Shown: positions 1 to 7,137 of the stretch, piece after piece
Layout of the letters: each line of letters opens with the position of its first letter
Position numbering within the stretch: the first letter of the stretch is position 1
Assembly (NCBI GenBank): GCA_028289745.1
Contig: JANQOD010000024.1
Span: forward strand, 1 to 25,413
Length of the DNA: 25,413 nucleotides
Direction of reading: 5' to 3'
Source: Allomuricauda sp.
GTDB lineage: Bacteria > Bacteroidota > Bacteroidia > Flavobacteriales > Flavobacteriaceae
Notes under the pieces: model-generated
Seen by the model: only the letters and a program-made list of their open reading frames with translations
The model's database searches: none
Told to the model about the DNA's origin: nothing
Position numbers and translations under genes: made by a program

Positions 1-1307
1 TGGGCATTTGTTATGGGGCACAATATTTGGCACACTTTCATGGAGGAAATGTGGCACCATCAGCAACCCGTGAATACGGCAGGGCACATTTGTCAAAAAA
101 GGAGTCTGATGATGGCTTTTTAAACCATGTCACAGAAGGCAGCCAAGTCTGGATGAGCCATAGCGATACCATTAAAGAATTGCCCAAGGGCGCTGTGCGC
201 TTGGCCAGTACCGAGGATGTTGAAAATGCCGCTTTTAGGCTTAACGGTGAAGCTACGTACGGAATCCAGTTTCACCCAGAGGTATACCATACCACTGAGG
301 GAAAACAGGTTCTTGAAAACTTCTTGGTGAAAATAGCGGGCCTGAAGCAGGATTGGACACCCGATGCCTTTGTCGAGACCACGGTGGCCGAATTGAAAGA
401 AACAATTGGCAACGATAAAGTGATACTTGGGCTTTCCGGTGGGGTAGATAGTAGCGTTGCGGCAATGTTGTTGCACAAAGCCATTGGTGACCAATTGCAC
501 TGCATTTTTGTAAACAATGGATTGTTGCGCAAAAATGAATACCATGATGTGTTGGAACAGTACAAGGGTTTGGGACTCAACGTCAAGGGTGTAGATGCTT
601 CGGCACGCTTTTTGGAGGCCTTGAAGGGCGAGGCCGAGCCCGAAAAGAAACGGAAGATCATCGGCCGGATATTTATCGAGGTATTTGACGATGAGGCACA
701 TCAAGTTGAAAATGCAAAATGGTTGGCACAGGGCACTATTTATCCAGACCGAATTGAATCGGTTTCCGCCAGCGGCGGTCCGTCGGCGACCATCAAAAGT
801 CATCACAATGTTGGGGGCCTGCCCGATTTCATGAAGTTGAAAGTGGTCGAACCCCTGCATTTGTTGTTCAAAGATGAAGTTCGCCGTGTAGGCAGAAGTA
901 TCGAAATGCCCGAAGCGATTTTAAGACGGCACCCGTTTCCCGGTCCCGGATTGGGAATTCGTATTTTGGGTGACATTACCGCCGAAAAGGTGTCCATATT
1001 ACAGGAAGTCGATGCCATTTTCATCGATGCACTCAAAAAATGGGACCTTTATGACAAGGTCTGGCAAGCAGGTGCCATGCTATTGCCCGTACAGAGCGTA
1101 GGGGTTATGGGCGATGAGCGAACCTATGAAAAATGTGTGGCCTTGAGGGCCGTTGAAAGTACAGACGGCATGACGGCAGATTGGGTAAATTTGCCGTATG
1201 AGTTTTTACAAAAAACATCCAACGAAATAATAAATAGGGTAAAAGGCGTTAATAGAGTAGTGTACGACATTAGTTCGAAACCCCCTGCTACGATAGAATG
1301 GGAATGA
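1..1307 (+). CDS. guaA: GMP synthase (glutamine-hydrolysing), 5' end missing
   Basis: Converts XMP to GMP using glutamine and ATP, the last step of guanine nucleotide synthesis, in the cytoplasm. The open frame enters from the left edge (first full codon at 3) and ends with TGA at 1305-1307. The first residues read GICYGAQYLAHFHGG, so the class I glutaminase nucleophile Cys is the codon at 9-11. FHPEV (about 270-284) carries the His and Glu of the triad. The ATP-pyrophosphatase P-loop SGGVDSS lies at about 435-455, and the C-terminal dimerisation domain ends in KPPATIEWE, typical of GuaA. About 434 residues are visible; full-length homologues are around 510-525, so roughly 75-90 N-terminal residues lie outside the window. 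A TTG at 27 is only an internal Leu codon, not a start. The gene overlaps the next one by 4 nt (ATGA), which suggests translational coupling. Confidence 0.97.
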   Translation, partial: GICYGAQYLAHFHGGNVAPSATREYGRAHLSKKESDDGFLNHVTEGSQVWMSHSDTIKELPKGAVRLASTEDVENAAFRLNGEATYGIQFHPEVYHTTEGKQVLENFLVKIAGLKQDWTPDAFVETTVAELKETIGNDKVILGLSGGVDSSVAAMLLHKAIGDQLHCIFVNNGLLRKNEYHDVLEQYKGLGLNVKGVDASARFLEALKGEAEPEKKRKIIGRIFIEVFDDEAHQVENAKWLAQGTIYPDRIESVSASGGPSATIKSHHNVGGLPDFMKLKVVEPLHLLFKDEVRRVGRSIEMPEAILRRHPFPGPGLGIRILGDITAEKVSILQEVDAIFIDALKKWDLYDKVWQAGAMLLPVQSVGVMGDERTYEKCVALRAVESTDGMTADWVNLPYEFLQKTSNEIINRVKGVNRVVYDISSKPPATIEWE

Positions 1308-3454
1308 AAAAAACAATTTTGAGAACACTGATTTTCGTTGTTGTGGTACTGATGGCGGCCTGTAAGGTCACCGCACAGCGCTATACTACCCACCAAGTGA
1401 AAGAGGGTGAGACGCTGCAAAGTATTGCCAAACAATATAGGGTAACCCCCTACACCATTTTGCAGCTGAACAAAGAGCTAAAGAGCACCGAAGATGTAAA
1501 ACCGAATACGCTTTTGGTCATTCCTTTAGACGGTACCCCAAGACCCAACGACCCAAAAATCGAAAAAGAAGAAAAACTCCCACAAATAGAGCCCTTGGGT
1601 TTCAAGAGGCATCGCGTTCGTCGCAAGGAGACCATTTTCAGCATCACACAACGCTATGAAATTTCAGAGGAACAGCTCAAAAAATACAACCGGGACTTAT
1701 ATGCCTCGCCTCTGAAAAAGGGCATGGTATTGCAGATACCCGAATTTCCTGAACTGGAAGAAGATGAGTCAGCGCTTGACTTCGAAATGTATACCGTTCA
1801 ACCCAAAGAGACCCGCTGGAGCATTGCCCACAAATATGGCATCACGATCGATAGCCTAGTGACCCTGAACCCTGATCTACCCAAGAACATGAGTTATCTG
1901 GCCGAAGGGCAAGAGTTGAAAGTGCCAAGACCGAAAGGCGATAGTCTTGAAGAACAGACCGTGGCGCTTTTTGAATCATATACGGTTCCCAAATCTATCG
2001 GACTATTTCGAATCAGCCAGAATTATGGTATCTCTACAGATTCCATTATTAAACTGAACCCAGAAATTATAGAGCAGAACGGCTTGAAAGAAGGAATGGT
2101 TTTACGGCTGCCAAGGCAAAAGCCCAAAAGTGAGATCGTCAACACCGATAATTATATCTTTTATGAGGTAAAGCCCAAACAGACCCTTTTTAGCCTGACC
2201 AGAAACCTACAGATTTCTAGGGATTCCCTTTTTGACCTGAATCCCGAGTTAGAAAATGGCTTAAAGGCAGGAATGGTGCTGAAACTTCCGAGGGTAAAGG
2301 AAAAAAGTCTTGAGGTGAAGAATGCCCTGGTACTCGATAATATCAATCTGATCGATAGCATCGATGTGACGCTTCGACCAAAGTTATTGTACCTACTTCC
2401 ATTTCGGTTAGATCGTATCGACTTCAGAGATGCCGAGAAGACCGAGGCGCAGATCAAATCGCGTAACGATATCAAATATGCATTGGGGTTGTATTCAGGA
2501 ACCCTTATCGCATTAGATTCAATCAAGAAACTTGGCGTTTCGGTCGATGTAAAGTTTCTTGATACCCAAAGAAGTCTTCAGGCCGTTAAGCTGGCCTTGC
2601 AAAAAGAGATGCTGTATGATGTCGATGCCGTGGTCGGCCCTGTTGACCCCAGTTTATTGGGTGAAGTGGCCGCTCAGACCTCGCGCCACCAAGTGCCGGT
2701 GGTGGCACCCTATGCCTCACAGAACGAATTGAGCTTGGGCAATGTGTTTTTTTCCATTCCCAATGATGATGTCATGCGCCAACGTATATTGGACCATGTC
2801 GCGAAAAGACATAAAAGTGAACACATCATCGTTATTGCTGATGAAAAGAACCAAGCTGCAAAAGACTCCATTTTGGCGACCTTCCCGATGGCACGAGTGG
2901 CAAAAATGAGCGAAGACGGCTCTTTGCATCTGGTGGATTTTCAGGCGATGCTCTCAGAAATGGAAGAGAACTGGGTTTTTGTCGAGACACAACGACCCAA
3001 TCTGGCAGCCAGCGTGAGCTCTATTCTCAATGCGTCAAACAAAGAAACCGAAGAAGGCAACCAGATTGTGGTAAAGATGTTTACCACCAATTATAACAAC
3101 GCCTTTGAAAATGAGGTGGTATCAAGTTCGCATTTGTCGAATTTGAATTTCACTTTTCCATCCTTTTACAAAGAAGTGGGCAATGATGCCTTTGTAAAAG
3201 CGTATCGAAAGAAATTCGGCTTTTCACCTGACAAATATGCCATTCGGGGCTTTGACCTTACGTTTGACCTGTTGTTGAAATTGGCCCACAAAAAGAATCT
3301 TTTTGAAACTTCAAATATCATTGGCCTGACCGAATACAGTGGTAATCGGTTCAACTATTTCAACGACTGGTCATCAGGTTTTTTTAATGAGGGCACCTAT
3401 CTTTTAAAGTACGAAGAATTAAGAATTAAAGAAATCGAAGCCGATGACCTCTAA
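1304..3454 (+). CDS. Secreted five-LysM protein with C-terminal periplasmic-binding-fold domain
   Basis: Predicted envelope protein that binds peptidoglycan; no characterised function. An N-terminal signal peptide (hydrophobic LIFVVVVLMAAC, then a possible cut after TAQ) precedes five LysM repeats, at about residues 26-75, 101-146, 160-208, 224-270 and 285-329. Each has the pattern Y-x-V-K-x-G/K-E-T-x-x-S-I-x-x-x-Y, an N-P/L-x-L segment, and a closing G-x-x-L-x-x-P. The C-terminal half (about 355-713) resembles a type I periplasmic-binding/leucine-binding fold, with a segment like KYALGLYSGTLIALDSI and later VDAVVGPVDPSLLGEVA. I chose ATG 1304, which gives a 4-nt ATGA overlap with guaA and starts MKKTILR; an in-frame ATG at 1298 is possible. 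MAAC could be a weak lipobox, so lipoprotein versus soluble secreted protein is unresolved. The next gene overlaps its end by 11 nt. Confidence 0.85.
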   Translation: MKKTILRTLIFVVVVLMAACKVTAQRYTTHQVKEGETLQSIAKQYRVTPYTILQLNKELKSTEDVKPNTLLVIPLDGTPRPNDPKIEKEEKLPQIEPLGFKRHRVRRKETIFSITQRYEISEEQLKKYNRDLYASPLKKGMVLQIPEFPELEEDESALDFEMYTVQPKETRWSIAHKYGITIDSLVTLNPDLPKNMSYLAEGQELKVPRPKGDSLEEQTVALFESYTVPKSIGLFRISQNYGISTDSIIKLNPEIIEQNGLKEGMVLRLPRQKPKSEIVNTDNYIFYEVKPKQTLFSLTRNLQISRDSLFDLNPELENGLKAGMVLKLPRVKEKSLEVKNALVLDNINLIDSIDVTLRPKLLYLLPFRLDRIDFRDAEKTEAQIKSRNDIKYALGLYSGTLIALDSIKKLGVSVDVKFLDTQRSLQAVKLALQKEMLYDVDAVVGPVDPSLLGEVAAQTSRHQVPVVAPYASQNELSLGNVFFSIPNDDVMRQRILDHVAKRHKSEHIIVIADEKNQAAKDSILATFPMARVAKMSEDGSLHLVDFQAMLSEMEENWVFVETQRPNLAASVSSILNASNKETEEGNQIVVKMFTTNYNNAFENEVVSSSHLSNLNFTFPSFYKEVGNDAFVKAYRKKFGFSPDKYAIRGFDLTFDLLLKLAHKKNLFETSNIIGLTEYSGNRFNYFNDWSSGFFNEGTYLLKYEELRIKEIEADDL

Positions 3455-3848
3455 AGTGACCTATCACGGTGCCTTGCGCACCACTTGTCTGCACCTACGC
3501 TCGGGCGATGGGTTCAATACCGATGCCCCCGTTGACAATAATGGGCTGGGGCAGGCTTTTTCACCGACAGATACGGTTGCCACCGGACTGGCGAGCTGCA
3601 TGCTGACCATGATGGGCATCAAGGCCAGGGACCTGAATGTTGATTTAAAGGGTTCCACTGCAGAGGTAACCAAGCATATGGCGGCCAACCCAAGGCGTAT
3701 TTCAAAGATTGAGGTCAAAATGGAACTTTCGGCCGATATTTCTGAAAAGAACAAAAAAATTCTCGTGAACACGGCCAATACCTGCCCCGTGCACTACAGT
3801 TTGCATCCTGATATTGAAAAGGTAATCGATTTTCAGTGGATAAGGTGA
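3444..3848 (+). CDS. OsmC family protein (thiol peroxidase-like)
   Basis: Small cytoplasmic alpha/beta protein of the OsmC/Ohr superfamily, whose characterised members reduce organic hydroperoxides with a pair of cysteines. Both expected cysteines are visible: Cys52 in GLASCMLTMMG at the start of the central helix, and Cys114 in NTCPVHYSLHP. The 134-residue length fits the family. GLASC and CPVHYSLHPDI match the YhfA/OsmC-like branch more than classical Ohr; this is inferred from motifs. ATG 3444 overlaps the LysM gene by 11 nt, and the end overlaps the following DUF922 gene, so the four genes look like one transcript with coupled translation. The substrate cannot be read from the sequence. 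Confidence 0.88.
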   Translation: MTSKVTYHGALRTTCLHLRSGDGFNTDAPVDNNGLGQAFSPTDTVATGLASCMLTMMGIKARDLNVDLKGSTAEVTKHMAANPRRISKIEVKMELSADISEKNKKILVNTANTCPVHYSLHPDIEKVIDFQWIR

Positions 3849-4378
3849 TCACCATATTTTTACTGTCGATTTTTGGTATGGGCCATGGTTTTTCACAAGA
3901 GATTACCGAAATGATCCCTTGGCGGAAAGACCATAGGCTGAAATGGTCTGATTTTCGGGGCAAAGTGCCACCCGATGCCGTACCCGCGGCCACCACGGCC
4001 AGCGGTATCAGCTATAAATATTCAGCCAATCTGATCCACCATGAAGTGGAGTTGGATTTTGAGGTGAATGCCTATTTCTATCCTGAGGAATCGTGGTACA
4101 AGCCAGAAGTATGTGATGAGTTTATTTTGGCCCACGAGCAACTGCACTTCGATATTTCAGAACTCTTCGCCAGAAGAATGCGCCAACGCTTGAACCAGAC
4201 CACTTTTTCTGAAAATGTAAAACAAGAGGTTCGGGATATTTATCGCGAAATTTTAAAAGATTTGGAAGACCTACAAGACCGCTACGATTGGGAGACCAAT
4301 TTTTCACGCAACCGCGAAGCACAACTACGCTGGAACCGCCAGATTGCAGAGGCTTTGGACAAATACCCCCCACAGTAG
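3836..4378 (+). CDS. DUF922-type secreted putative zinc protease
   Basis: Predicted exported protein of 180 residues with a short signal peptide (ITIFLLSIFGMGHGFSQ, cut likely after SQ). Its core resembles DUF922, a family annotated as putative secreted Zn-dependent protease. The key evidence is HEQLH at residues 100-104, an HExxH zinc motif inside AHEQLHFDISELFARRMR. The N-terminal WRKDHRLKWSDFRGKVP segment is typical of Bacteroidota members. The C-terminal third is helical and charged. The start is a GTG: 3836 gives MDKVITIF with one N-terminal charge and a 13-nt overlap with the OsmC gene; GTG 3845 gives a 4-nt GTGA overlap but a poorer signal peptide. Last gene of the guaA unit. Proteolytic activity is inferred from the motif only. 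Confidence 0.75.
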   Translation: MDKVITIFLLSIFGMGHGFSQEITEMIPWRKDHRLKWSDFRGKVPPDAVPAATTASGISYKYSANLIHHEVELDFEVNAYFYPEESWYKPEVCDEFILAHEQLHFDISELFARRMRQRLNQTTFSENVKQEVRDIYREILKDLEDLQDRYDWETNFSRNREAQLRWNRQIAEALDKYPPQ

Positions 4379-4406
4379 CCCCTGCCGATCATCAATGTAA
4401 CTTAGA

Positions 4407-4428
4407 TTTTCAGTGCAGGCATTGAAAA
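4407..4428 (+). terminator. Hairpin after the guaA-DUF922 unit, possible terminator
   Basis: TTTTCAGTG at 4407-4415 pairs with CATTGAAAA at 4420-4428 (9 bp, one G-U) around a CAGG loop, 29 nt after the DUF922 stop. There is no immediate T-run; a T-rich stretch begins near 4440. It could be a weak terminator for the operon or a processing or stability stem. Confidence 0.4.
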
Positions 4429-4496
4429 CTTAATCATAAGTTTTTATTTATGTTATGTCTAAAATAAATAAATGAAAATATATGAAAAATATACCG

Positions 4497-4504
4497 CATA
4501 TTTG
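4497..4504 (+). promoter_or_regulatory. Possible -7 box for the 4510-4792 transcript
   Basis: CATATTTG matches the Bacteroidota -7 consensus TAnnTTTG at all but the first base and sits in a very AT-rich stretch (about 4440-4515), just before the hairpin series. No convincing -33 TTTG was found at the expected distance, so this is weak. Confidence 0.35.
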
Positions 4505-4509
4505 TATTG

Positions 4510-4792
4510 TGAAAATGTTTCAGTGAGCTAAGCACTGAAATACCAAGATTGCTGAATTGAGTGAACCTAGATTGGATCGCTCAAAAAAGCAAGTCTGAAT
4601 ACCCCTCTAAAAGCCGTTGGGGCAAATATTGAGCTTTACTATGCCCCATAGGCTTTGGGTAGATAATGGTCCTTTTATCAAGGCTTCGCCATAGGGGCCC
4701 GATAATAAAAGATGCCTTTTAGTAAGATAGGGAGAAAAATTGCTATTGATTGAATATTAAGAGGATGCCGATGCTAAGTGGCATCCTTTTTT
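4510..4792 (+). ncRNA. Candidate structured non-coding RNA, family unknown
   Basis: This gene-free stretch between two convergent genes holds a chain of hairpins in one orientation. (1) 4518-4525 TTTCAGTG with 4533-4540 CACTGAAA, 8 bp. (2) 4557-4564 TTGAGTGA with 4577-4584 TCGCTCAA, 8 bp with one G-U. (3) A long stem, AAAGCC 4610-4615 with GGCTTT 4651-4656, a small internal loop, then GGGGCA 4619-4624 with TGCCCC 4642-4647. (4) CTTTTATC 4672-4679 with GATAATAAAAG 4701-4711, enclosing a small GGC/GCC stem. (5) An intrinsic terminator at 4762-4792. I see no tRNA-like ends, no tmRNA tag frame, no RNase P core and no SRP Alu/GNRA signature. It has no downstream gene on the same strand, so it is not a leader or riboswitch for a gene here. 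6S-Flavo RNA is one family worth testing, but the multi-stem layout does not look like a single-rod 6S. Confidence 0.5.
4762..4792 (+). terminator. Intrinsic terminator of the candidate ncRNA
   Basis: AGGATGCC (4762-4769) pairs perfectly with GGCATCCT (4780-4787) around a 10-nt loop and is followed by a T-run to 4792. On the opposite strand the stem is followed by TCTTAATATT, a much weaker tail, so the + orientation is favoured. It may also help stop the convergent gene at 4819. Confidence 0.75.
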
Positions 4793-4818
4793 ATTCAGCC
4801 CCTTGGCAAAGATTTCTT

Positions 4819-5457
4819 TTATCGCCTTGGGGATCGGTACTTATCGTGCAATCCCTCACCGTTCAGAATCTTACCGATACATTTCTCAATTCTTGCGTTT
4901 CGAGTCTTTGATTGTTTGGGTGCTGAAAAATAGAGAATGTACCCTCTCTGTCGCCCAGGGGTCAAGGCTTCAAACGCGGTCTTCAGCACAGGGTCTTTTT
5001 CAAATTGATTTTTCAGTTCTTCGGGCATGGGTTCGGGATTCTTTCTGAAATTTACCCTCAACCCCGCCTTCTCTACTTCAATGGCTTCATAAATATAGGC
5101 CTTGATGTCCGCCTCTAGTTTTTTGATTTTTTCGATTTCGGTGAACTTCAGCAGGCGGGCAGCCTGTGAGTTCGGACCGGACTTTACTAAAAGGCCTTTG
5201 GTATCGCGCAATAGTGCCCCTTTGAAAAAACTGATGGAGCAATGGTCTTTGAATGCACTGATGAGCGCTATGTTTTTTCCTTGAAAAGTGTAACAGGGCA
5301 CGCCCCATTTTGCCTCTTCTGTCAAGCCACAGTCACGGGTTATCGTTCTCAATCGCTCCAATTCTTCGGTCCATTGATGCACCTTGCAATCGGGTGTTCG
5401 CCCAAGCGGGCACCGCCCACAGCCATTAATCAGATAGTTGTCGACTGTTTTGTTCAT
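4819..5457 (-). CDS. YdeI/OmpD-associated family protein (DUF1801-like)
   Basis: Cytoplasmic protein of 212 residues from the family annotated as YdeI/OmpD-associated or bacteriocin-protection protein; the biochemical role is unknown. The N-terminal half has the DUF1801-like fold signature: EELERLRTITRDCGLTEEAKWGVPCYTFQGKNIALISAFKDH is recognisable as its E-KWG-P-Y-x-x-x-x-K/N-x-x-x-x-x-x-F-x-H pattern. The C-terminal part contains ALTPGRQRGYILYFSAPKQSKTRNARIEKC, the YdeI-type motif that ends in R-x-x-R-I-x-K. A Cys-rich start (NGCGRCPLGRTPDC) is common in the Flavobacteriaceae branch but could also be a small metal site. I chose ATG at 5457; a TTG at 5475 would add six residues. It is convergent with the ncRNA region on its 3' side. 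Confidence 0.82.
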   Translation of the reverse strand: MNKTVDNYLINGCGRCPLGRTPDCKVHQWTEELERLRTITRDCGLTEEAKWGVPCYTFQGKNIALISAFKDHCSISFFKGALLRDTKGLLVKSGPNSQAARLLKFTEIEKIKKLEADIKAYIYEAIEVEKAGLRVNFRKNPEPMPEELKNQFEKDPVLKTAFEALTPGRQRGYILYFSAPKQSKTRNARIEKCIGKILNGEGLHDKYRSPRR

Positions 5458-5510
5458 TGTTTTGGGTTGGTACAAAAATCATAAGCAACTATAGACATTG
5501 TCGCAGCAGG

Positions 5511-6083
5511 TTAATTTTCATTTTTGTATAGTTCAATTGCCTTTAAGTATTTACTTCCACCAGCCGCTGTTTGGTCGTATATAAATCCATTCAATGCCGG
5601 ATGATTTTTGTCGATCCAGTTTAGAAGTCCATCTCTGTTTCTTACAAATGTCGAATCGTTGAAAATTACATATTTGGTCGTTTCAATACTGGCTATTTTG
5701 TCATTGTCAAATCGAATTACCTGCTCCGTGACAATGGGTGCTTCATGAAGAAAAGAGATCCTTTTGTCCATTTTTGAAATTCTCGCTTTGACCATTTCGT
5801 TTTCTTGTTCAATTTCTAGGACCTCGTATGTCGGTTCGAATACTGCATCCCATTTTAACCATTCAATATATTCTTTTAGAGAGAATGTCTGTTCATAGTC
5901 ATATTCGGTTTCTTTTGTCAAAAGGCTATCGGCCAACAAAGTTGCCATTCCAGAAACATTTGATTGGTCAAGAACCTCATAATAGTTCTTGGCTATCTCC
6001 AACTTATCGATTTGCTTTTCAGATTTTTTACAGGAAATGAATCCGATGGTCAATAGCCATAAAAGAACGATGGTTTTGTTCAT
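5511..6083 (-). CDS. Hypothetical lipoprotein, possibly NTF2-like
   Basis: Predicted lipoprotein of 190 residues. It starts MNKTIVLLWLLTIGFISCKK, a short basic N-region, hydrophobic core and lipobox ending in Cys18. The following KKSEKQ is not the acidic surface-export pattern, so a periplasmic location is as likely. The body (AKNYYEVLDQSNVSGMATLLADSL, then alternating strands such as YEVLEIEQENEMVKARI and VIRFDNDKIASIETTKYV) looks like a SnoaL/NTF2-like cone fold: helices first, then beta strands ending in a segment that leads into the last strand. That is pattern recognition only. An upstream in-frame start (6146) is ignored because it would bury the signal peptide. Base composition is clearly more AT-rich than in the neighbouring housekeeping genes. 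Confidence 0.65.
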   Translation of the reverse strand: MNKTIVLLWLLTIGFISCKKSEKQIDKLEIAKNYYEVLDQSNVSGMATLLADSLLTKETEYDYEQTFSLKEYIEWLKWDAVFEPTYEVLEIEQENEMVKARISKMDKRISFLHEAPIVTEQVIRFDNDKIASIETTKYVIFNDSTFVRNRDGLLNWIDKNHPALNGFIYDQTAAGGSKYLKAIELYKNEN

Positions 6084-6235
6084 TCGTATTTGGTTTTGGA
6101 AATGTGCTATAGGCTTTGGATATGATTTCGTCGCGGACTTTTTCAACGGAAAATGTCTGCCTGACCTTAAAGATAATGGATTGCAGAAATTTCAAGCCTG
6201 CGCTTTGCGAAATCGAAGGATGGAAATTCTGTTCA

Positions 6236-6263
6236 CAATTAATTATATACGTTGTTACCAAAG
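6236..6263. repeat. Cassette-boundary-like motif after the esterase gene
   Basis: On the - strand this reads GGTAACAACGTATATAATTA followed by ATTG, directly after the esterase stop. Motifs of the form ACAACGTATATAA recur, as I recall, between accessory genes in Flavobacteriia, but I cannot search for copies here. It is an imperfect inverted match to 7116-7133 on the other side of the same gene. Confidence 0.35.
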
Positions 6264-6264
6264 G

Positions 6265-7098
6265 TTATTCTAATTGTTTTTGATTAAGATATTTTAACCC
6301 TTGATACAAGGCGATCAATGAAACAGAACGATGATTTTCTTTTTCAAAATATTCTATTTTGACATTTAGACCGGCATCAGACTTTTTTCTTAGTAAAGCA
6401 TAAAGTAAGTCGTGCCTTTTTTTGTTTCTCTCGTAATTGGCCTTACCTTGATTTGCAGTAGCGATATAAAGCTTTTTATTTAATGATACGGAGGAAATGG
6501 AATCAACTTTGTTTTTCATGATTTCTTCATTCCACCAAATACTTGGGTCTATACAGATGTAAGCATCAAATATGCTATTTTTATCCATATAGGAATTTAA
6601 TGTAAGAAGCCCTCCCAATGAGTGTCCTATGAGTGTCCTGGATTGTTCCGTCTTATAATTTTTATCAAGATAGGGCACTAATTCTTTTTGAATGAAATCT
6701 AAAAATTTTTTTCCTCCTCCCATTGTATTGGGGCGTTTGGTCTTTATTTTCGTAACGGTAAAATCTCGTTCTCGGTCGATATTTTCTATGGCTACGATAA
6801 TGCTTTTTGACATCAAATAATTTCGGTTTCTGTCGGAACTCAAAAAATGCACTATTCCAATAGCAGTTTTGAAATGGGTATAACCATCCAATAATATTAC
6901 AATTGGATATTTTTCATCTACTTCAGATGCATCATAGTATGAATCAGGAAAATTTATAAGACATGTTCTTTTTTCATCTAAAATGTCAGATTTAATGATA
7001 AACTTATTTCCTTTTATGTTACCCGTCTTATCCTGACCGCATGTATTTTGAATGCCCCCCCAAATAATACATAAGAAGGCAATGATTAAATTTTTCAT
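6265..7098 (-). CDS. Esterase D/Fes-family alpha/beta hydrolase, exported
   Basis: Predicted exported serine hydrolase of the PF00756 esterase family (esterase D, Fes/IroE-like enterochelin esterases, antigen 85). The nucleophile elbow GHSLGG is clear at Ser160, preceded by QSRTLIGHS. The region KYPIVILLDGYTHF (64-76) matches the family's P-V-x-x-L-x-D-G segment that forms the oxyanion hole. His256 in EKENHRSVS is the likely catalytic His, and the acid residue lies probably in the 200-240 segment. An N-terminal hydrophobic stretch (LIIAFLCIIWGGI) acts as a signal peptide. The 277-residue length is normal. It is strongly AT-rich (AAA/AAT/ATA codons) compared with pyrG or yidC and is flanked by inverted motifs, which suggests horizontal acquisition. 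The substrate is unknown; no siderophore genes lie nearby. Confidence 0.82.
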   Translation of the reverse strand: MKNLIIAFLCIIWGGIQNTCGQDKTGNIKGNKFIIKSDILDEKRTCLINFPDSYYDASEVDEKYPIVILLDGYTHFKTAIGIVHFLSSDRNRNYLMSKSIIVAIENIDRERDFTVTKIKTKRPNTMGGGKKFLDFIQKELVPYLDKNYKTEQSRTLIGHSLGGLLTLNSYMDKNSIFDAYICIDPSIWWNEEIMKNKVDSISSVSLNKKLYIATANQGKANYERNKKRHDLLYALLRKKSDAGLNVKIEYFEKENHRSVSLIALYQGLKYLNQKQLE

Positions 7099-7115
7099 AG
7101 AACTTCAAGTGTAGA

Positions 7116-7137
7116 GTAACTTGTTGTATATATTTTG
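7116..7137. repeat. Cassette-boundary-like motif before the esterase gene
   Basis: GTAACTTGTTGTATATA lies upstream of the esterase start. Its GTAAC and TATATA ends match, in inverted orientation, GTAACAACGTATATA at the other side of the gene (6243-6257 complement). The match is imperfect and the spacing differs by two bases, so this could be chance in AT-rich DNA. Confidence 0.3.

Noticed and set aside
120..860. 246-codon open frame on the - strand inside guaA
   Set aside because: Antisense to the conserved GuaA domain; its protein has no recognisable motif and its composition is a mirror of guaA codon use.
4602..4660. Integron attC site in the long stem
   Set aside because: The stem arms lack the GTTRRRY/RYYYAAC core sites and no integrase or cassette gene adjoins it.
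4510..4792. tmRNA, RNase P or tRNA in the hairpin region
   Set aside because: No tRNA-like CCA end or T-arm, no tag reading frame, no conserved RNase P core sequences were found.
4803..5048. 81-codon + strand frame over the end of the YdeI-like gene
   Set aside because: Overlaps the conserved C-terminal motif of the - strand gene and starts at a chance codon just after the ncRNA terminator.
5458..5475. TTG start six codons upstream of the YdeI-like gene
   Set aside because: ATG 5457 is the better start; the added residues have no family support.
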